A program made the translations under genes and the position numbers. A stretch of DNA of 64,000 nucleotides, taken from assembly GCA_001692895.1 (NCBI GenBank), contig KV748216.1, positions 1,178,001-1,242,000 on the forward strand, read 5' to 3'. Below are positions 32,960 through 44,878 of the stretch, in pieces. The notes under the pieces are model-generated. The model made no database searches and had not been told where the DNA came from. It saw nothing but the letters and a program-made list of their open reading frames with translations. Numbering within the stretch: the stretch's first letter is position 1; each line of letters opens with the position of its first letter. Origin of the DNA: Cenococcum geophilum 1.58. Lineage: Eukaryota > Ascomycota > Dothideomycetes > Gloniales > Gloniaceae.

Positions 32960-35900
32960 ATAACGTTTAGTAGCTTTTTCCTTCCTTATATTTGCAGCCT
33001 AAGCCCTCCTAACTAAGTACTCCTTTTCCTTAATCCTATTAACAAAAATAGCTGTATTCTCTTTATCGTCAGTATTTTAAGGCTGCATAATATTGGCAAT
33101 TAATTTTTTTAACTTAGCCTTATTACTAAGCATGGCCTTTAATAGTATGCCCTTATTAATAAGGCGCTATATAAACACTTTACGGTATTATCCTAGACGA
33201 TGGTTAGCTTTATAGCTTAGAGTTTATACATTAGTAAGGGCTAAGTCTTAAGAAGTGTAACTTATTTATCTTAATATAAAGTGTAGCTAGTCTTAAGTAA
33301 TCCTATCGTCCTAATAATAATATCTATATAGGACGGAATAACGTAAATAGGTTTGCCCTTTCTATTATAGAATAATATCTCTTAGTAGCTATAAATAATT
33401 ATCTGCCGTGGCTTTGCCCTTAGGTGAGACCTATATAGTATAACACTAAAATCCGGATAAGCCTTTTACAGTCATTTATATACGATTAATATACATATAG
33501 GAAGACAGACATAATGTCAATTTTTTCTATATTACGCATTTTGGAGTCCTTATCTATAGGGTTTACCCTAATTTCTTAGTTAAGTTTGCGGATCTCTTTT
33601 ATAAATCCATTAATGTAATAGAGCTTTATACTAGTGTTTTATAATATGTTAATACTTCTCCGAACTAATAAGCTACGGCATTTGCTATAAAGCCAGCCCT
33701 TCTTAGTTAAGTTATTAAGGTTCTAGCCTCTATTAAAATTTAAAAGTTAGCTTAATTTTAGCCAAAGCTAGGAAACTAATATTGTAGCGCTTTAAAGCGA
33801 CCTAGAGCCCACCTAATTAGACACACCTGGCCTAGGTGGCTTTATCCCTATCCTTATTTCCGCCTTTTACGTTCTAATTATAGCACCAACCGGAGATTTT
33901 TAATAAAGGCTGCGATATTATTAACAATTTTAGCTTGCAGAACCGGGTTAGATAGGATATAGTTCATACTACTATTATAATAGAGTGGTGGCAGCTTAAT
34001 AAATAGCATCCCATCTAGCTAAAGGGGATTTATAGTTTGTGGAATTATAATAGCCTTAAGGATCTAACTAAATTTATTAATAGAAGCCTGGACCTTTTCT
34101 AGTTATATATTTTTTAAACTAAACTCCTTTGCCTTTACTATCTGGTGTTTCTAAATAGTGTTAAATATAAACTAAATAAATTTACTATTTAAGTCTAAGC
34201 AAAGGTTATAAGTAGCTTAAATTTATTTAGGAGGGTTATTCTTCTTTTTTTATATCTATTGCAGAAATATAATATACAGAGCTAAGTTAGTTAGACCTTT
34301 TTTAAATGGAGTTCCGGATATAGCCTATACTATTAGTTGTCCGTAAAGCCTATAAAAAGTGGTCTTAATAAAATAAGACTTTCCGTTTTTAGTTAATTAA
34401 AGTTTATTAATAACCACTATTACCTAATAATAGTTGGGTCTAGTATAATTAATATCTTAATCTTAACTTTCTAACTTCTAGGCCGTTTAAACTTTCTCTA
34501 ACCTTATGGAAATGCTTAACTATATTAATAACCTGGCCTTTAACGGATTTGTATATAGTTAGAATAATATATTACGTTTAATTAGAGTGCCCTAAGTAGA
34601 TATCCTTATCGCCTTTATAGTGGCAGTTTTTATAGTTCTTAGCTTAGTTATGTTATTTCCGTAACCGGGCCTTTATAGAGGTATATCCTATTAGTAAAAT
34701 TCTTACTAGACGAGGCCCCATTAGATTACTGTTAAAGAGACTACTAAACTCTTTTGTCTAATTTAGTAGTAGCGGCGTAGAAGTAAAGATAAGACTAGGG
34801 CCTAGATGGAACGGCAGCTTTATAGTACTGCTGCCTACTTTATACCGGTATTAAATAGGCTAATGCTCTATAGACGAATAAGGGCTGGGATCCCTATCTG
34901 CGCGATACCTATGCTGTAGCGCATTACCCTTTCTATTGTTGTCGATGTTACAGTTATTCTACGCTAGTAGGTGATTAAAGATAATAAAAAGAGGTCTAGA
35001 ATAAATTTCGCTAAAGCCTTATTTATTGCCAATAACCCTATTATAAAAATCCTAATACTGCGTAAAGTATAAGTAACGGGCAAGACTACATAGAGATAAA
35101 ATGCGCACTTAAACTGGATAAGCAAAGATAAGTCTAGAATATGATTTTTATCTAAATTTAATTGGTGCGTATTAATAACCAATTTTCTTTTATTAAATTT
35201 TCTATTTTAGTATTTTTTATATTTACTATTTTAAATAGTATAACTGGCAACTAGGTAATAACCTAAAAGTATAACCCATCTTTACCTTCTTCTATATAGC
35301 AGTAAGGTTTATATATTCTTCTAGAGCAGTAGGCGTGTTAAAGGTATTATCCTTTAATTTAGCGGCGTTATTATCCTTCTCTTCCTTATTGTCTTTCTCT
35401 AGAACGGTATCGAGCTTAGTATCGCGGGCTCTATCTCCGGGTAAAGGGATAGTGGTGCCCTTATATACTAAGCGCTCTGCAAAAGCTTTTAATAAAGCAG
35501 TATTTCTATTAAGCCTTATAGCTGCTGTTTCTTTATTAATAAACGGCTTAGCACTAAGTTTGCCTACCTAACTATGCCGCACTGCATCGCTGGTATCGTC
35601 GTTATTGCTAGTAAAGTAATTAGTACCATTAGCTAAAGGTCTTAAAACCGCTAAGCGCTTTTTCTATATAAGGTATAGGGCTAGTATAACTTTAAAAATA
35701 ATAGGGTGTTCCCTTTTATTGTACGCCGCTATTAAAAATTAGGAAATTTAGGGCTATATGCTTGCCGCTAAATGCAGACCTACTATTCCTAAGTGCTAAG
35801 GTTTCTAGCTTAAGATTAACGATGCCGTTAGCGCATAGACGAACAAGAAAGTTTGTTGTGTTAAACTATACGAAAGTTATAGGTTCTATAGCACTATCGC

Positions 35901-36578
35901 GCTAAAATTAATAACTTAGCAGATATGCCAACTGCCTACCCATTCTTATGTATAGCTATAATTGTATAATATTTGCTATACTTTAGTTAGCTAATAGGGA
36001 TAGAGGGACTTAGTTATAGTAGGGTTATAGCTATAAAGTAGTGGCCTAACGCATCTCTTCGTGCTGTAGGCTTACGTAATAATTGGCGTCTAATATAAGC
36101 GCTTAACTCTAGTTAGTAAGGTAGGGCCGTGATTAGTGTTATCTAAATTAAGCATTAGTATATTAAGAGAAGGGTTTAAAAGGTTAACTGGTTTACGTAA
36201 GGGTTAGGGGGATAGCATTGGCAGATTTAATTTCTTAGGCGTTGGTTTAAGGGAACGCCATCCTTAGTCTTAATTTTGGCAGTAGCTTACTTAATATTAA
36301 GTTTAATAAGGCCATAGAGAAGGTTAAAGGAGTTAGGGTAATAAGTTGGTATATTAAAAGCTGGTTCCTATTTAGCAATAACCGGCATAAGAATTTATAC
36401 ATACTAACGCTTCTTAGTTATGGAAGCTTTTGTAGGCTATTATTTATTAGAAAAATAATATATAAAGCACATCGCTATATCTGCTTTTAGGGTAAGAAAG
36501 TTCTCTAGTTTTCGTTCTATATCCAGTATCTCTTAGATCTAATTTTTACGCCATTCCTTCTTACCTCTTCTATTAGGG
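32960..36578 (-). pseudogene. Decayed SNF2-family helicase, copy B
   Basis: It is collinear with copy A but about 130 bp shorter, so small deletions have occurred. The Walker A site near 35003-35020 reads ALAKF where copy A still reads GLGKT. The SGTP-like motif near 34301-34320 keeps the same DNA word (GGAGTTCCGGATA). The position matching the ATG of copy A is not ATG here. No long frame survives beyond about 72 codons. The differences from copy A are mostly C/T and G/A. Confidence 0.78.
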
Positions 36579-36889
36579 GCCTAATAATCCCTCTATTTCG
36601 CGCCCCATTACTTCTTTAGATCTAGTTTAGGGATATAGCTTAGTAGTTTTAGGCCTGTGGTTATAAATGCGAAATAGTTATAAAAACGGCTACGGCTTAG
36701 AGGGATAAGTTGGTAAACCTAATAGGAATAAATAAGTTAGTTATTAAGCATATACTTATAGGAATAATATATTAGGGATTCTATATGCATATACCTGTTT
36801 AGCTTAATCTAAATTACTTTTTTACTGAGATTACGGGATAAGTATAAAGAAGAGAATATTAGATAAGGTGTAGAGCTTAGCAAGCGAAG

Positions 36890-37580
36890 CAGAAAACCGT
36901 TTTATTATTAGAATATAGCAGAATATAGCAGATATAAGGCTAACCTATATAAAAAATAAAATTAAAAGCTTTAAGCGGATATAAACTCGTGAATTTTATA
37001 GAATATTATAAAGCGAGGTGGATATTAGTAGATAATAGGGTGGAATTTAATAGAAAATATAAGGTTAAGTAAAAACTGACAGAATAAATAGAAATTGTCA
37101 GGATACGTGGGTAAGTGTAAAGTGTTAGGCACCTAGTATAAATAAATTGGTAAGGCAAAATAAGATGGAAATTGGTTAAAAGCTAATAGGAGCTAGTAGG
37201 TGCTATAAAGCTAGATGCGATAGAAGCTGGTATAGGACTAGTAGAATATAGTAGAAAATATAACAAGAGATAGAGACTAGTAGAGTACTAATAGAATCTA
37301 GCAGAGAATAATATAAGAGGTTAAGATGGATAGAGGGTTAGTAGAATCCGGCAGAGAGTAAGATAAGAAGTTAAGATGGGTAGAGCACTTGTGGGGTTTA
37401 GTAGGAAGTAAGATAAGAGATAAAAACTGGTAAAAAGCTAGTGGAATTGGATAGAAAACGGGATAAGGAGTAAAAACTAGTAGGCGCTAGTGGAATCTAG
37501 TAGTAAATATAATGAGAAGAGGAGATTAGAGGCTACTAGGTAGTGCTTAATAGAAAAGGCGCTATTTAGTAGATTTTAAC
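36890..37580. repeat. Upstream repeat block of SNF2 unit B
   Basis: Word order matches 27800-28440 (for example GAGTACTAATAGAATCTAG, then GGTTAAGATGGATAGAGGG). It ends where the 183-bp MITE begins. Confidence 0.65.
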
Positions 37581-37588
37581 AGATTATA

Positions 37589-37771
37589 TACTACCCTAGC
37601 GCATCCGGTTAAAAGCGCATATTAATCTTAGTAATTAAATAATAGAGTTTATACCTTTTAAAGTAATATGCACAGCTATTTTAACGTATTTTTACCATTT
37701 TTAAGGTATAATCTACGCATTTTAATTAGCGTAATTAATACGTGCTTTCCACTAGATGCGCCAGGGTAGTG
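37589..37771. mobile_element. 183-bp fold-back MITE
   Basis: Arms of about 75-80 bp form an imperfect palindrome. The left end, TACTACCCTAGCGCATC, pairs with the right end, GATGCGCCAGGGTAGTG, and complementarity continues through TATTAATC/AATTAATA to the TATACCTT/AAGGTATA pair near the centre (about 37680). Mismatches are mainly transitions. TA lies directly outside both ends (37587-37588 and 37772-37773), a possible TA duplication. The end sequence, if restored to CACTA, would also fit a CACTA-type element, so the superfamily is open. No coding capacity. Confidence 0.7.
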
Positions 37772-38499
37772 TAGTAGGTTATCTTAGCTATAATAATGGC
37801 TATTAACCCTTTATAGTATATATTAAGGATAGTAAATCNAGAATTAAAAATATATATTACTTTATATTAGGAAGCTATAAATATAGTTTATATATAATTT
37901 ATATTATTATATAAAGGGGTTAAGAAGTTAATATATTTTTATTTTAGTAGGGTAGAAAGGTATATATAAGGTATATCTGTATATAAGATAGCCTAAACGC
38001 CTAGCTAGAAAACTGCTTTACTAAGACTAGTTTTCTCTATTAAAACACTATCTTGTTAATATAAACTGCGGATATAGATGGTGCAGCTTTATTCCTAAGA
38101 ATAACTAAGGCCTATCGCTCTATTTACGCCGCTATAAATTGCAACCTAAAGCCTAAGCCTAGATTTTACGCGACGATACTAACGTAGACGCGCCTCCGTA
38201 TACCTATCTCGACCTATAAACGGAGCCTAATATAGGGATATACTAATATTTAGCTAGTGGAAGTGGCAAGTTTGAGGGTTTTAGCGCGTCTAGATACTAA
38301 GAGGAGTGCATTTTAGATAATGGGAATAATATACTATGTAGTGGAGACAGCAATCGCACTAGACTACTGTCTATATTATTATCGCTATGTGTTAAAACTT
38401 TTAAGGAGCGGATAAATAAATAAGCCGGTATTCTAATTGCAAGTATTAAGGATTAGGTAGATAAGTAATAAGTAGCAACGCTGTCCTAGGTGATCCTAC
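37772..38499. other. AT-rich spacer, one ambiguous base
   Basis: An N is present at 37839. No gene is recognised. The region near 38020-38480 could be the N-terminal part of the transposase that follows, but I found no clear frame. Confidence 0.35.
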
Positions 38500-40830
38500 T
38501 AATCTAAGCTATAGACCACCATTTTTATTCCACCCCTTTATTAGTGAATTCAATTATACCTTTATAGTATGGCTATATAGTATATAAAGTATAAAAGGCG
38601 ATATTAAGCGGTTGTTAAATAACACCTAGCTTAACTAACTAACATCCTACCTTAGTTTTAAATTAGCGGATAATTAGGAGGAGAAGTTGTATAAACTACT
38701 ACTAGGTATAGTTGACGAAGAATAGATAAAAACTCGCTATAAACCTATTATATATATATAAGGCATCTACCGGCCTTTATATTACTGCGTATACTAAGAT
38801 ATTATAAAGGCAATTAAGTTTTTTATTAGTTATAGACCCTTTAAAGATGCCCTTACGTACGCCTTAATAAGAGTATATAATACCTATAATTAGAGGGTCT
38901 ATAATAAACTATATACTATTAATTAGTAGTAGGAAACCTAGGCACGGCTACCAAACGGCGCGACCGTTATACTAGTGCTACTCACTATAGATAAAACGCA
39001 GCTAATAATATATTACGGCGACAAGTCCTTATAGCCAGTATATATTACTATTAGTAATCTTAATTAAAAAACGTGTAGAAAACAGAACTTACCCGCTAAC
39101 CTACTGCTTGGGTTTATTTCTAATATAAAGAATATAGACTATAACACTTAGAGTGCTTATTATTATAAAGCTATAGAGGAGATACTAAAACGTAAGTACT
39201 TAATATATAATAAGTAGGAACCCCATCTAATAAGTCTTATAGCGCTTAAAAGTCTCTAGTATAGAGGTATTAATATGGAATATACAAATAGGAGAATCTG
39301 CTAATATTACCCTGTTATATACGGAATAATAATAGATTATAAGGAGCAGGTTCTTATTACCGGTGTAAAAAGCTAGCAATACTGTATAATATACTAAGTA
39401 CCACCCAATAGACGCGAAAACCTTTTAGAACGTCACCTGCTTAGGATATACGAGTTAACCAAAAAGCAGATTATAGCCTAATAAGTAAATAACACACCTT
39501 AAACGGATCTAGATTGGGTATACCCCGTACTATACTTTATATAGAAATACGGCCTAATTAATATATATAACGCAATAATGGCAGATATTCTCCATTAACT
39601 GCTAAAAAGGTATTATTATGCGTCTTATTAAATGGATATAAAAGGTAATAAGTAAAGTTATCCCTACTAGTAAGAAACGAAAACGTTATAGAAGAACTGT
39701 TTAAGACATTTTAGCAGAGAGTTGGATTAATTAGCGTTTTATAGAAATACCTTAATATCCTAGCTTAAAAGTATTTTATAATACTCTATTTAGTTAAACA
39801 CCACAGTAGACTGGCGACGAGTAAAAGTTAATCCTAAAGCAACTAATTTCTGCCCTAGCTCTACTTCTTACTAGTAAGGCACTATATATAATGTATTTTG
39901 CTTAGGTAATACTAGATTTTATTACTATGGCATAGTACTAAACTTATAATAAAGAGACACTCCGGTATATAGAGTATGCGCTATATCGGATTAATAAACT
40001 AAAAGGCGTGTTTTAAGGGTTCCAACCTAAGATAAGGGATTTAGATAAGGGGCATTTTAACTTTCTAAAGTTTTATACTATAACCCATTTTATAAATTAT
40101 ATCCGCTAGTTTGGCGCCGCTAATAGTTATAATATATTAAATAGAGAGGCTGCCTATAAGTACGCTATAAAGGTATATTGGTATCGAACAAATAAACAAA
40201 GTAATTTTAAGTTATAGATCTGCCTCCACAATACTTAGTATGTATTTATGCTAGCGACAAAAAGTTGGTTATTATATTATAATTCTAGAACTGTATCTAC
40301 CGCAAAACATAGTATAGTACTACAATTAACTAAACCAACGCGTTATATTGATATGCAATTAACTCCTTAGGGTTTAAAAACGGACTAGTACGCCTATATA
40401 TCCTAATACGGTCTTAATCTTATAAAATGGCGGACAGTAGGGACATTAGCCGACAGTCTTAAGATATCTGATTTTAAGGACGCGCTTACTATATTTCTTC
40501 ATAAATATAAAAGGAAGGTTATTAGCTAAAATTCTACGCAAGCTGATATAGACTGCCGTAACCTGGACCCTTCTTAAATTAGGCCATACTTTATTCAAAT
40601 ACACCCCTCTTTAAAATACTAAAAGTAGACGGGCGTAAATCTAAACGACCTTAACTAAGTAGCTAAGGAAATCGTACACTGCGTACCAAATTAGCAAAAG
40701 TTAAGTAATTAGAAGCGCGATTATATATAAGTGCAGGAATATACGGCCGACGATAGAGATAGGAGAGGGAAGACTAGGCCTATAGGTAGAAGAATAGTAG
40801 GATAACTCTAGGTTGTTATTACTATATTAA
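38500..40830 (+). pseudogene. Decayed Plavaka-type DNA transposase
   Basis: A plus-strand frame stays coherent over more than 700 codons with stops at Trp/Gln positions. Landmarks are ETQARLPNGATVILVLLTID, DKTQL (about 38989-39003), GDKS-stop-PVYITISNLN (about 39016-39060), a DILH-stop-LLKR box near 39583-39610 (DLLHQLHKG-like), FYTITHFINYIRQFGAANSYN (about 40080-40130, written in two parts here) and AAYKYAIKVYWYRTNKQ. This set and order match the large Plavaka transposases (CACTA-related cut-and-paste elements of fungi). Downstream basic residues end near 40800. I did not find the terminal inverted repeats. Confidence 0.82.
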
Positions 40831-41214
40831 ATTATTCTACTTTAGGGGATAACAGCCTCCCTTTTTAATTTACTAGGGTAATAGTAAACCTTATATAGTA
40901 CCAAAATAATAGCAGGCCTTACCCCGTCTATAGTATAACTAAGGTTAAACACTAGCATCTAACTACTGCTAGAAACCCACACTCCCTAGCTAATAGTAGA
41001 TTTTACTCTATATAGTCTATACTACGAAGTGCTTATATAGTTCTAGCTGGTTATAGTTACCTTAACCTATTTTATATTAATAACTATATTAACTAGGACT
41101 AGTATAATATAGTATATTCACTAGATTTCTTAGAAGGAGGGTCTTAAGTTATATTAGTATATTAACAGGCTACTGCTAAAAGGCCATTTTTACTATAAGT
41201 TTTAACTATATATT
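40831..41214. other. AT-rich sequence after the transposase
   Basis: No gene recognised. It may be the 3' subterminal part of the Plavaka element. Confidence 0.35.
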
Positions 41215-41990
41215 CCGTTCACTGTTTTCCATACTACTTTCCACTATCCTACTGCTTTCTACTACTTTTCACTATCCTACTGCTTTCCACTACTTTCCAC
41301 TATCCTACTACTTTCTGCTGCTTTCTACTATCCTACTACTTTCCACTGCTTTCTACTGCTTTCCGCTATCCTACTGCTTTCCACTACTTTCTACTATCCC
41401 ACTGCTTTCTACTATCCCACTACTTTCTACTATCCTACTACTTTCCACTATCCCACTACTTTCTACTGTCCCACTGCTTTCCGCTGCTTTCTACTATCCT
41501 ACTACTTTCCGCTGCTTTCTACTACTTTCCGCTATCCTACTGCTTTCTACTACTTTCCACTATCTTACTGCTTTCCGCTGCTTTTTACTATCCTACTACT
41601 TTCCGCTGCTTTCTACTACTTTCCGCTATTCTACTACTTTTTACTACTTTCCACTACTTTCCGCTATCCTATTGCTTTTTACTACTTTCCACTGCTTTCC
41701 ACTATCTTACTACTTTCCACTACTTTCTACTATCCCACTACTTTTCACTATCCCACTGCTTTCCACTGTCCTACTGCTTTCCGCTACTTTTCACTATCCT
41801 ACTACTTTCCGCTGCTTTTTACTACTTTCCGCTATCCTACTGCTTTTTATTACTTTCCACTACTTTCTACTATCCCACTGCTTTCCACTACTTTCCACTA
41901 TCTTACTGCTTTTTACTACGTTCTACTACATTCCATTGCTTTCTACTACATTCTACTACGTTTTATTACTTTCTACCACGTTCCACTACT
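41215..41990. repeat. Pyrimidine-rich minisatellite (CTACTTTCCACTATCC type)
   Basis: About 770 bp consist of alternating words CTACTTTCYRCT, CTGCTTTCYRCT and ATCCYACT in variable order, all pyrimidine-rich on the plus strand. A 107-codon plus-strand frame (41672-41995) is only its translation. The unit is 8-10 bp with higher-order mixing. Confidence 0.8.
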
Positions 41991-41999
41991 TTTAATTTT

Positions 42000-42539
42000 A
42001 TTATCTTCTAATTGGAGGTCTTAGCCTTTACCGAAATACTTTAATATCTATAATAAGGGCCAGAATATTATTAGCGAAAACAAAGATACTCCACTATAAG
42101 TTAATAAGATCTTAGGTCTATATAGCTCGACGGAGGAATATCTAAGCTCTTAGTATAATCTTTTAAGAAGACACGATTAAACCGTTAAGAGAGACAGTAG
42201 GTTAAAGTAGACCCTTTTAATTTAACGGAATCTGGATATAGTAATAGAGTTAGTATATATAAATAGGTAAGTATGCTACAATTCTATAGCAGTCATCCAC
42301 TAATATCTGCAAGGTCCATATTAGCTTAATAATATTTTTACCTTAAGGGCTAGCAATCCGCGTGGTGTTCTCACTTAGAAAAGTAGGGAAGATAATCCGT
42401 TAAGATTAGTTAAAAAGACTAATCGCCGGGTCTCTAGTTGCTTTAACTCCTAAGACTGATAATTTTTAAACAAAATGTATACTTGTGATAGTGGCGGTAA
42501 GACCATTAGCCGTATTAAAACAGAATCCCCTAGAGGTTA
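42000..42539. other. AT-rich region, possible 5' part of the next relic
   Basis: Plus-strand pieces such as SREDNPLRLVKKTNRRVSS near 42380-42440 look coding-like but could not be joined into one frame with the relic that follows. Confidence 0.3.
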
Positions 42540-42983
42540 ACTTATTCTCTGCTAGACCTAAAGAGATTAATATCAACCCATCTGTATTATAGACGATAGT
42601 TAAGGAACGAACTAGATTTTGCGAAGCTAGTTACTATACTATATTAGCATTGCAAAAGCTAATAAGAGTGCTATAAGTATGCGATGTTTTCTAAATAAGA
42701 AAATATCTAACCATTAATAGATTCCCGTTATTAGAAACCCTTATTTAAGTCCAATAGAATATTAAAGCACTATAATATGTTATAAATAAGCCTTATATAG
42801 ATCTTAGTTTAATCATAATAATTAAGTATACTTCCTTAGTTAAGAATATAAGCATTCTTAAAGACTAGCCCCTTCTTCCATTAAAGCTATCACCTTATAC
42901 TATACTTAATATTTATATAAGGAAGATCTCTGTAACTTAGCTTAACCCTACTACGGATATAAATGATATCTATAGGGGGTAAT
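42540..42983 (+). pseudogene. Decayed unrecognised coding frame
   Basis: One plus-strand frame is coherent for about 140 codons, with TAG/TAA interruptions at likely Trp/Gln codons. It includes KEININPSVL, TIVKERTRFCEASYYTILAL, LTINRFPLLETLI, SLIIIIKYTSLVKNISILKD and LKLSPYTILNIYIRKIS, and ends at TAA near 42983. I do not recognise the family. It follows the minisatellite and might be a second ORF of the Plavaka element or an independent gene. Confidence 0.35.
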
Positions 42984-43319
42984 AGATTTTTTGGAGTTGA
43001 TTTCCTAAGGAGATTTTCGGTTTTCTATGCCAAAAATCACATTATATAACGACGTTCGGGGACGCAAGCATATACCCCCTCCCGCAACTACACCATTACT
43101 AAATATTCTAGATTTCGCCTCGGAGCTATTTGTAATAGGTATTTTTAGAAGATATATTAATTTAAAGCTCCAAAATTAAACATTATTAACGTTTTATATA
43201 GGGGTCATCGATCGAGCTCCTAGGATAAAGTTTAATACTATACTAAGATTACAACTTCCTCGTTATGGCTGAGTAATCCTAAAACCCTCCTTCTCCTCCC
43301 CTTCCTCCTATTACTTAGC
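42984..43319. other. Spacer, no recognised gene
   Basis: Slightly less TpA-rich than its neighbours, with CpG-containing words (CGACGTTCGGGGACGC near 43041). No element ends or frames were recognised. Confidence 0.3.
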
Positions 43320-43428
43320 GCTAAGCCTTATTATATTGTCGCCGAGCCTTATTACATTATCGCCGAGCCTTATTATATTGCTAAGCATTATTGCATCGCC
43401 GCTAAGCCTTATTACATTGTCGCCGAGG
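43320..43428. repeat. 21-bp tandem repeat, five units
   Basis: Units of the form GCCGAGCCTTATTACATTRTC (21 bp) and an 18-bp variant run head to tail: 43320-43340, 43341-43361, 43362-43379, 43380-43397, and 43401-43421. The next unit breaks into the tRNA-like segment. Confidence 0.8.
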
Positions 43429-43483
43429 CCCCTTACCTAATTAGGCAATAGGAGGTCGTGGGTTTAATTCCCATATATAGCAC
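43428..43483 (+). pseudogene. tRNA-like 3' half (T-arm and B-box relic)
   Basis: GTGGGTTTAATTCCCAT can fold as a T-arm (stem GTGGG/CCCAT) with loop TTTAATT. GGTTTAATTCC is one C/T change from the B-box consensus GGTTCRANNCC. A possible 3' acceptor part, ATATAGCA, follows. The upstream CCTTACCTAATTAGGC only loosely fits an A-box, and the spacing is too short for a whole tRNA with an anticodon arm. It may be a broken tRNA or the tRNA-derived head of a SINE. Confidence 0.3.
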
Positions 43484-43489
43484 GTTAAG

Positions 43490-44878
43490 AAGATTAAAAA
43501 AGAAGGTAGTTTCTATTAAATCACGTATTAGCGAGGCTCTAAATTAATCCTATAATTCTCTACGTCTCGCAAGGCCTAGAAAATTATAACGCCCTTTTTT
43601 CTATACAATATTTTAGTATACACACCTAACGGCGAGCCGCAGCTCCTTAATCCCACTAGGCTAAATTCAAAATTAAGAGAACTAAAAGGACTTACTACTA
43701 TGCCACAAGGACTTTATATTATAATTTCCTAAATTTAATTAAAATATAATCCCTTCTTAAGCCTTAAGATTAAGCTTTATATATTTAATCACAAGGGCAA
43801 CGTGCAGGCAGATTAGCAGCAGAAGATATTAATTTCGTAATATAGGCCGTTAAAATCAGACTTTACACCTATACAAGGTGACTTAGCCTACGAACCTACT
43901 AGTCCTTAGATTTAGTAGAGCCAACGTAAAGATATTATATAGCGTGCGGGTAGGAGCTGGTGGTTATTAAGACGTTATAGGCAGTGGTAAAAAGTTTTCA
44001 CGCAGGGATAGTAAGATCTCAAAAACCACCACTAATAGTGCCCCCTCGCAGTAAACGACTATTATGCCCTTACCCGAGCCCACCTATATAATTGTTATAG
44101 ATATAAGTCGGATTTAACGTCCCTAAACCCCAAATTAAAGACATTAACGACCCCTTATATTAACAAATAAGTGAATAAAAAAATAAATAAACAAGTACAC
44201 TATTTTCTAACCCCAGGGCGATCGCCCACGGAGTATATAGTTACTCGCCATCCGTACCGTATTCTACCTGACAGCCTAAATAACAACCCCACGGTTTTCC
44301 TGTCTCCTCTCTACAGCCGGCTACCCTAGAAAAGGCCTAGTAACTAGGGCCTAGGCATAAAAGATACCTAAAGCATATATATCCCAATCACCTTTCGGTG
44401 TTACGGAGCCGGTTATAGATAAATCCCTCTTACGCCTTCAATAAGCTCTAAGGGGAGTATACGCGGTAAACAGTCTACGGAGGTAGCATGTGTTAGGGAC
44501 GGTTAAGACGTAGGAAACTGCTACAAGTATATAGCAATTAATCGGTTAACAGCAAGGCCTAGTTAAGATATAGCGAACCCTAGCTGCGGATAAGCTAGAA
44601 GAAGGATATAGTGGTTACTAAGGAGATCTAATATCTATAAAGGTCTGGACGTAGCTGCCGGGCAGCCCTAGGGGGCCGCTAGCTGCGCGTGGAGGTGGTC
44701 AACGGGGTTTTTTTCCCCAATACTAGGGGTTCTTTCCTATAAAATATCAATTTTCCCCTAGTACGGAGTAGTCTGTGTAGGCCCGATAGGGATCCGAATT
44801 AGACGTTAAGCAATAAATAATTAATTAATAATTAATTTAATTAGTGGTAATAACTATAGGGCTTATATCTAAATAGAA
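43490..44878. other. Mixed-composition spacer, no recognised gene
   Basis: It contains several GC-richer islands, around 44030-44110, 44260-44420 and 44640-44720 (GCCGGGCAGCCCTAGGGGG), that look less mutated. Near 44713-44760, CCCCAATACTAGGGG and CCCCTAGTACGG words make a local inverted repeat next to a TATA-like TATAAAATA. This could be part of an LTR, but no second copy was found. Confidence 0.35.

Larger units (their letters stand above)
30960..37580. repeat. SNF2-helicase repeat unit, copy B
   Basis: This is a second copy of the 22415-28466 unit in direct orientation, offset by about 9.1 kb. It has a longer tandem array, a shorter and more damaged helicase relic, and the same upstream repeat block. 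At about 31337-31530 the array is interrupted by foreign sequence that holds a 23-bp palindrome also seen near 55135. Confidence 0.7.

Noticed and set aside
35335-35571. 78-codon plus-strand frame
   Set aside because: It is antisense to the N-terminal half of SNF2 copy B, where copy A has a coherent minus-strand frame.
41672-41995. 107-codon plus-strand frame
   Set aside because: Pure translation of the pyrimidine minisatellite.
43428-43483. Functional tRNA gene
   Set aside because: The distance between A-box-like and B-box-like parts is too short for an anticodon arm and the acceptor stem has no 5' partner.
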